In this document: one piece after another, positions 23,601 through 24,227 of the stretch
How positions within the stretch are numbered: position 1 is the first letter of the stretch
Layout: each line of letters starts with the position of its first letter
NCBI GenBank assembly: GCA_035565355.1
Contig: DATMSM010000049.1
Location: 1 to 24,227, forward strand
From: Ga0074130 sp035565355
Lineage (GTDB): Bacteria > Pseudomonadota > Gammaproteobacteria > Burkholderiales > Rhodocyclaceae
DNA length: 24,227 nucleotides
Direction: 5' to 3'
The notes under the pieces: generated by a model
The model's input: only the letters and a program-made list of their open reading frames with translations
The model's database searches: none
Told to the model about the DNA's origin: nothing
Position numbers and translations under genes: made by a program

Positions 23601-23879
23601 CTGCGTCTGCGCCCGATCCTGATGACCTCGATCGCCTTCATCATGGGCGTGGTGCCGCTGGTGCTGTCCACCGGCGCCGGCTCGGAGATGCGCCACGCCA
23701 TGGGGATTGCAGTGTTCTTCGGGATGATAGGCGTGACCTTCTTCGGCCTTTTCCTGACGCCGGTCTTCTACGTCCTGCTGCGCAAGCTCGGCGGCAAGCA
23801 CAAGCTGCACTCAGCTGCCCAGCATGATGCGCCGATCTGCGCCCACAACACGCCGGCCCACCAACCGGGCCTGGAGTAA
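20673..23879 (+). CDS. RND multidrug efflux pump, HAE1 family, MexF-like
   Basis: A 1068-residue proton-driven inner-membrane transporter, full length for the family. Twelve transmembrane helices are arranged as TM1, a large periplasmic loop, TM2-6, then TM7, a second loop and TM8-12. The proton-relay residues are intact: D410 and D411 in TM4 (GIVVDDAIVVVENVER) and K948 in TM10 (LACKNAILIVEFA). The opening NISKFFIDRPIFAGVLS and the sequence PGFVPGQDKQYL-like region (residues near 570) are as in MexF and relatives. Expected substrates include chloramphenicol, quinolones and redox-active or toxic organics, but specificity cannot be read here. The C-terminal tail (about 25 residues, His/Pro-rich) is variable. 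The channel gene follows after five bases. Confidence 0.97.
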   Translation: MNISKFFIDRPIFAGVLSMLLLLAGILSLFKLPISEYPEVVPPSVVVRAQYPGANPKVIAETVAAPLEESINGVENMLYMQSQANSDGNLAVTVNFHLGMDPDKAQQLVQNRVSQALPRLPEDVQRIGVTTIKSSPNLTMVVHLLSPDDRYDATYLRNYAILNVKDRLARIQGVGEVAVWGAGNYAMRVWLDPTKVAQRGLTASDVTNAIREQNIQVAAGTIGASPSGPNVPLQLNVNARGRLTTEAEFADIILKSSPTGGITRLGDVARVELDAAEYGLRSLLDNKQAVAIGIMQSPGSNALDISNQVRDAMKELSEDFPGSVKYDIVYDPTQFVRASIKAVVHTLLEAIALVVLVVIIFLQTWRASIIPLLAVPVSIIGTFSLMLGFGYSINALSLFGMVLAIGIVVDDAIVVVENVERNIEAGLSPRDATYRAMREVSGPIIAIALTLVAVFVPLAFMTGLTGQFYKQFAMTIAISTVISAFNSLTLSPALAAMLLKGHGDKKDWLTVQMDKYLGGFFARFNRFFNRSSEKYSAGVTGVIARKSRAMGVYAVLLAATVGISYMVPGGFVPGQDKQYLIGFAQLPNGASLDRTEEVIRKMGDIAMKQPGVEHAVSFPGLSINGFTNSSSAGIVFVTLKPFEERKGKDLSAGAIAGALNAQYAGIQDAFIAMFPPPPVEGIGTMGGFKLQIEDRGAVGYAALDKASKDFMAAAAKQPELGPMFSSYEINVPQLDVDLDRTKAKQQGVAITDVFDTMQVYLGSLYVNDFNRFGRVFQVRAQADAPFRARPEDIGQLKTRNAAGEMVPLSSLVTVSQSYGPEMVVRYNGYTAADINGGPAPGYSSSQAEAAIERVADEVLPPGVRFEWTDLTYQKILVGNAGIWVFPISVLLVFLVLAAQYESLTLPLAVIMIVPMSILAALAGVFLTGGDNNIFTQIGLMVLVGLACKNAILIVEFARELELQGHTPLRAAIDASRLRLRPILMTSIAFIMGVVPLVLSTGAGSEMRHAMGIAVFFGMIGVTFFGLFLTPVFYVLLRKLGGKHKLHSAAQHDAPICAHNTPAHQPGLE

Positions 23880-23884
23880 ATCAC

Positions 23885-24227
23885 ATGAACGCACACAAGA
23901 AATCATCGCTCGGTCTGGCGACAGGACTGCTGGCCTCCCTGCTGGTACTTGCCGGCTGCTCGGTCGCGCCGACCTATCAGCGCCCCGATGTAGCGACACC
24001 GGCCGCCTTCAAGGAAGCACCGAAGGCTGCAGAAGCCGACCCCAACTGGAAATCAGCCCAGCCTGCGGAAGAAATCGCCCGCGGCGAATGGTGGAAGATC
24101 TTCAAGGACGAGACGCTGAACAAGCTGGAGCTTGAAGCGCTCCTGGCCAACCAGGACCTCAAGGCCGCCGCCGCGCGCCTGGGCCAGGCCCGTGCGCTGG
24201 AAAAGAGCGCGCGCGCCGGCCTGTTTC
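23885..24227 (+). CDS. RND outer-membrane channel lipoprotein (NodT/OprM family), 3' end outside window
   Basis: Only the first 114 residues are in the window. A signal peptide ends in a clear lipobox LAGC with C25 as the lipidated residue, followed by SVAPTYQRPDV, the usual opening of OprM/NodT-type channels. The next part (GEWWKIFKDETLNKLELEALLANQDLKAAAARLGQARAL, here reduced to its WWKIFKDETLNKLE core) is the standard start of the alpha-barrel repeat. It would be a trimeric channel in the outer membrane, completing a hydrolase-adaptor-pump-channel operon. Spacing of five bases from the pump gene implies co-translation. Confidence 0.95.
   Translation, partial: MNAHKKSSLGLATGLLASLLVLAGCSVAPTYQRPDVATPAAFKEAPKAAEADPNWKSAQPAEEIARGEWWKIFKDETLNKLELEALLANQDLKAAAARLGQARALEKSARAGLF

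Noticed and set aside
1..24227. CRISPR array, tRNA, rRNA, transposase, prophage or integration site
   Set aside because: No regularly spaced repeats, no cloverleaf-like sequences, no mobile-element proteins; I found nothing to support a horizontally acquired island.

Overview
The window is a gene-dense, GC-rich chromosomal segment with short intergenic gaps. The gene content (EnvC-CtpA-MoeB neighbourhood, DUF1415 protein, many LysR regulators, MexEF-like RND pump, single-domain cold shock proteins) fits a betaproteobacterium, possibly near Rhodocyclales. That placement is inference from protein character only. I saw no tRNA, rRNA, CRISPR array, transposase or phage gene, so this looks like ordinary chromosome rather than an island.

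Layout. 1-2790 (+): the 3' end of envC (divisome activator of amidases), a CtpA-type periplasmic protease and a MoeB/ThiF-type adenylyltransferase. 2838-3790 (-): two near-identical cold shock genes, each with its own terminator, RBS, long leader and matching sigma70-like promoter, a duplication that includes the control region. 3848-6106: a pirin and a DoxX gene (-) divergent from a LysR regulator (+), with a dyad at the shared promoter. 6129-12660 (-): a long co-directional run starting with a GAF-GGDEF diguanylate cyclase, then DUF1415, an alpha/beta esterase, an RNase HI-like protein, a membrane sensor with PAS, GGDEF and EAL domains, an alkyltransferase-like (ATL) DNA-damage protein, a lipoprotein and a small protein. 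Several of these overlap by a few bases. 12996-14488: three unrecognised genes. 14506-16775: cyclopropane fatty acid synthase (-) divergent from a LysR regulator (+).

16782-24227 is the most interesting part: a third LysR gene (-), soxR (-) with its four-cysteine [2Fe-2S] motif, and then, divergent from soxR, an operon of an alpha/beta hydrolase, an RND adaptor, an RND pump and the start of an outer-membrane channel. A near-consensus SoxR box embedded in a promoter with the 19-bp spacer typical of MerR-family activation lies between soxR and the LysR gene, not in front of the pump. SoxR could therefore act on the pump through the LysR gene, or through a transcript that runs antisense across soxR towards the pump operon. 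The hydrolase that heads the pump operon keeps the hormone-sensitive-lipase fold motifs, but the nucleophile serine is replaced by aspartate (GDDAGG instead of GDSAGG), so it is probably not a normal esterase.
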